Below are positions 12,792 to 14,146 of a stretch of DNA of 14,146 bases, piece by piece. Made by a program: the position numbers and the translations under genes. How positions within the stretch are numbered: position 1 is the first letter of the stretch; the number at the start of each line of letters is the position of its first letter. The notes under the pieces were generated by a model. It ran no database searches and had not been told where the DNA came from. It saw only the letters and a program-made list of their open reading frames with translations. The DNA is from CBDUUP01 sp965370435 (lineage in GTDB: Bacteria; Chloroflexota; Anaerolineae; Anaerolineales; UBA11579), in assembly GCA_965370435.1 (NCBI GenBank), contig CBDUUP010000078.1, positions 1-14,146 on the forward strand, given 5' to 3'.

Positions 12792-12844
12792 CCCAGTCGG
12801 CGAAGGCCGACTTCGTAAAAGTTTGTGCGACTTCAGTCGCCAAA
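12792..12844. repeat. 53-bp interspersed repeat, copy 1, with two hairpins
   Basis: Contains AGTCGGC-GAAG-GCCGACT (12795-12812, perfect stem) followed by GCGACT-TC-AGTCGC (12827-12840). A diverged copy of equal length lies at 13151-13203. A partial relative (AGTCGGCGAAGGCTTCGT) occurs near 13967-13984. Confidence 0.75.
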
Positions 12845-12845
12845 C

Positions 12846-12913
12846 CTCCCCATGTCAATACCCAATCCAAAACGTTCTCATCTTTCTCAAATCCATAAAA
12901 TTGTCATTCCGAG
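12846..12913. repeat. 68-bp direct repeat, copy 2
   Basis: Second copy of the 12640-12707 repeat with one mismatch. It carries the same minus-strand TTGACA but no TATAAT at the matching distance, so it is unlikely to be a promoter. The sequence after it diverges from that after copy 1. Confidence 0.9.
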
Positions 12914-12970
12914 CGCCCCACACCGCCAAGAGCTTTGTTCAGAGGAAAATAAACACCGTCTCTCTCGTAG

Positions 12971-12991
12971 GGGCGAAGCAACGCTTCGCCC
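12971..12991. repeat. perfect 9-bp hairpin after CTCTCGTAG
   Basis: GGGCGAAGC-AAC-GCTTCGCCC follows the motif CTCTCTCGTAG. The same motif precedes the hairpin at 13133-13153, so the two belong to one composite family with variable stems. Positions 12914-13132 hold only this element, a CCTGAGCCTGCGAAGGA-type motif near 13066-13082, and no gene. Confidence 0.7.
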
Positions 12992-13132
12992 AGTCACGCG
13001 CCGACAATCCAAACCATGTCCAAAACCCTGAAGTTTCTTAGTAGAAGGGCATCTTTATCGCCAGCCTGTCCTGAGCCTGCGAAGGAAGCTAGTCGAAGGA
13101 AGGAATCTCCTGTGAACACCACCTCTCTCGTA

Positions 13133-13153
13133 GGGGCGGGGTCATCCCGCCCC
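13133..13153. repeat. 8-bp GC hairpin after CTCTCGTAG
   Basis: GGGGCGGG-GTCAT-CCCGCCCC is preceded by CACCACCTCTCTCGTA, as in the related element near 12957-12991. The stem sequence differs between copies while the lead-in is kept. Confidence 0.7.
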
Positions 13154-13203
13154 AGTCGGCGAAGGCTGACTTCGTAAATGTTCCCGCTACTTTTGTCGCC
13201 AAA
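13151..13203. repeat. 53-bp interspersed repeat, copy 2
   Basis: Aligns without gaps to 12792-12844; the first hairpin is kept with one G-T pair (AGTCGGC-GAAG-GCTGACT), while the second has decayed. Confidence 0.7.
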
Positions 13204-13209
13204 TCATCC

Positions 13210-13253
13210 TTGTGTTTGACCTGCCTAAGCGGTATAATGTGAGAATAATCACA
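13210..13253 (+). promoter_or_regulatory. possible promoter with a CRP-type palindrome
   Basis: TTGTGT (13210-13215) and a perfect TATAAT (13233-13238) are 17 bases apart. TGTGA-GAATAA-TCACA at 13238-13253 matches the CRP/FNR-family consensus TGTGA-N6-TCACA and would cover the transcription start, a repressing position. A further CTCACA follows, also pairing with TGTGAG. The likely target is the gene at 13430. The region between (13254-13429) shows no ORF or clear RNA motif and would be a leader of about 180 bases. Confidence 0.5.
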
Positions 13254-13429
13254 CACTCACATGATTGACGGATCAACCTCGATTTCATTCCCAACCATCA
13301 ACCACCTCCCATCTCAGACATCATCCCAGTCATAGATTCGCCCCCCCGAATCCCCTTCGCTGCCGGGTCCCTCAAGACAGACTTCCGAGACCCACCGCCA
13401 GTCCTTTTTAACCAAGAAGGAGTTAGAAC

Positions 13430-13828
13430 ATGGAAAGCAACCGAAACGTTTCCCGCCTCCGCCGGATCGCCAGGGTCTGGAGCGTCGTGATCGTCATTTT
13501 GGTCCTCTTTATCCTCGTCGCCGAAGTGGTCTCCCCCCACGTGGACGAGGATGTTGAAGTCCCCCTGATCGAATGGGCCATGCTGGCCCTCCAGATCGGC
13601 ATGATCCCGCTGAGCGCCTTGATCGCCTGGCGTTGGGAGAGCCTGGGAGGCGGCATTACAGTCAGCAGCGCGCTGATCGCGATGGTTTTAGCCCTCATCG
13701 CCAGAGGCCTCAGCAGAGAGTTCCTCGTCATCGTCGTACTCACCCTCCTCCTGAGCGCGCCCGGCATCCTCTTCCTGCTAAGCGCCTACCTCTCCCGCGG
13801 CTCCGGCCAGGCCGCCGCGCCAGCCTAA
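13430..13828 (+). CDS. small four-helix membrane protein of unknown function
   Basis: 132 residues with a good AAGGAG seven bases before the ATG. Four hydrophobic segments are seen at about residues 17-33, 47-66, 76-94 and 98-119. Notable features are a basic N terminus (NVSRLRRIARVW), the AWRWESLGGGITV turn (66-78), and SAPGILFLLSAYL near the end. This pattern resembles a conserved uncharacterised membrane family common in Chloroflexota (from memory; not verified). The Gly- and Ala-rich C-terminal tail is short. No transporter or enzyme motif is visible. It stands alone among repeats with its own probable promoter at 13210-13253. Confidence 0.75.
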   Translation: MESNRNVSRLRRIARVWSVVIVILVLFILVAEVVSPHVDEDVEVPLIEWAMLALQIGMIPLSALIAWRWESLGGGITVSSALIAMVLALIARGLSREFLVIVVLTLLLSAPGILFLLSAYLSRGSGQAAAPA

Positions 13829-13854
13829 TTATTTCCGTAGTATGTTTTTAGGAG

Positions 13855-13905
13855 TCGAGGCTTTAGCCGGGTCGCCTACATCAGTTCTTCCGGCTGAAAC
13901 CTCGA
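13855..13905. repeat. imperfect inverted repeat (TCGAGGCTTTAGCCGG)
   Basis: The arm 13855-13870 matches the reverse complement of 13890-13905 at 14 of 16 positions, one mismatch allowing G-U pairing, around a 19-base loop. It lies 27 bases after the membrane-protein stop and could serve as a 3' hairpin or a dispersed palindrome. The stretch 13906-14088 contains only a partial copy of the AGTCGGCGAAGG repeat and no credible gene. Confidence 0.65.
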
Positions 13906-14088
13906 TTACTTCGCAACTCCACCTAATCCCGGACATCTTCCACACCCGCGGACATCTCTCCGCCCTAGTCGGCGAAGGCTTCGTCCTGAGACTCAACCCG
14001 AAGGGGCGGATTTCGCAATCGTTGGAGTGCCTTCAGTCACCCAACGCCTCCCCAGTTCCGTAGCAAGCAGCGCTCCAGAAGTTTTGCT

Positions 14089-14113
14089 CCCTTCTCCCTG
14101 GTAGGGAGAAGGG
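14089..14113. repeat. perfect 10-bp palindrome (CCCTTCTCCC type)
   Basis: CCCTTCTCCC-TGGTA-GGGAGAAGGG, followed by CCGGGGATGAGGG. This combination is typical of a dispersed palindromic repeat seen in many bacterial genomes (from memory). Confidence 0.75.
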
Positions 14114-14146
14114 CCGGGGATGAGGGTCGACTCTCCAATCACCACA

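Noticed and set aside
12823..13041. 72-residue ORF across the repeat region
   Set aside because: Lies over the direct repeat and hairpins, lacks a ribosome-binding site, and the composition is non-coding in appearance.
12640..13203. Insertion sequence or MITE with terminal inverted repeats
   Set aside because: Copies are direct, not inverted, no transposase is present, and no flanking target duplication could be defined.
13842..14063. 73-residue ORF at the right end
   Set aside because: Runs through the inverted repeat 13855-13905 and other repeat fragments with no start signal.

Overview
The window looks like accessory chromosome from a GC-rich environmental bacterium, most likely Chloroflexota (Anaerolineae-like). 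This is inferred from C-rich codon use (GCC, CTC and CCC dominate), the gene families present, and many small intergenic palindromes and simple repeats. No rRNA, tRNA or other taxonomic marker is present, so the assignment is tentative.

Layout: positions 1-585 hold the end of an AT-rich gene and a coupled small gene of unknown function, unlike the rest in composition. Positions 649-3161 carry a CPBP-type membrane protease and a lactate-permease family transporter. Next come an FMN-binding PPOX-family protein and a 60-residue membrane protein, separated by a 28-nt-arm inverted repeat. A 146-bp tandem repeat (4135-4280) precedes a complete AbiE-type toxin-antitoxin pair whose genes share an ATGA overlap. 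Then follow a secreted putative metalloprotease, a single-pass membrane protein, a possible 35-residue ORF, and a minimal nucleotidyltransferase (MNT). The MNT's HEPN partner is cut to its first ~18 codons. At the cut point begins a 10-11-bp phased array of TTATCC(C)ACA-like units, ending in two perfect DnaA-box sequences directly before a D-2-hydroxyacid dehydrogenase gene. That gene and a HAD hydrolase form a tight pair ending at a hairpin.

On the minus strand (11040-12592) lies an arsenic-type module: an ArsR regulator with the Cys-Cys plus distal Cys pattern of the Corynebacterium glutamicum ArsR, and an ArsP/YraQ-type permease. Each gene has its own ATCGTA-N4-TACGAT palindrome upstream. 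The arsR promoter is a consensus sigma-70 promoter (TTGACA-N17-TATAAT). The permease carries four tandem Cys-containing heptads in its central loop.

The last part (about 12640-14146) is mostly interspersed repeats around a small four-helix membrane protein gene. That gene has a possible promoter with a CRP-type palindrome upstream. No CRISPR array, insertion sequence or phage gene was seen. The best candidates for something undescribed are the Cys-heptad permease with its twin operators, and the broken MNT/HEPN locus joined to the DnaA-box-like array.
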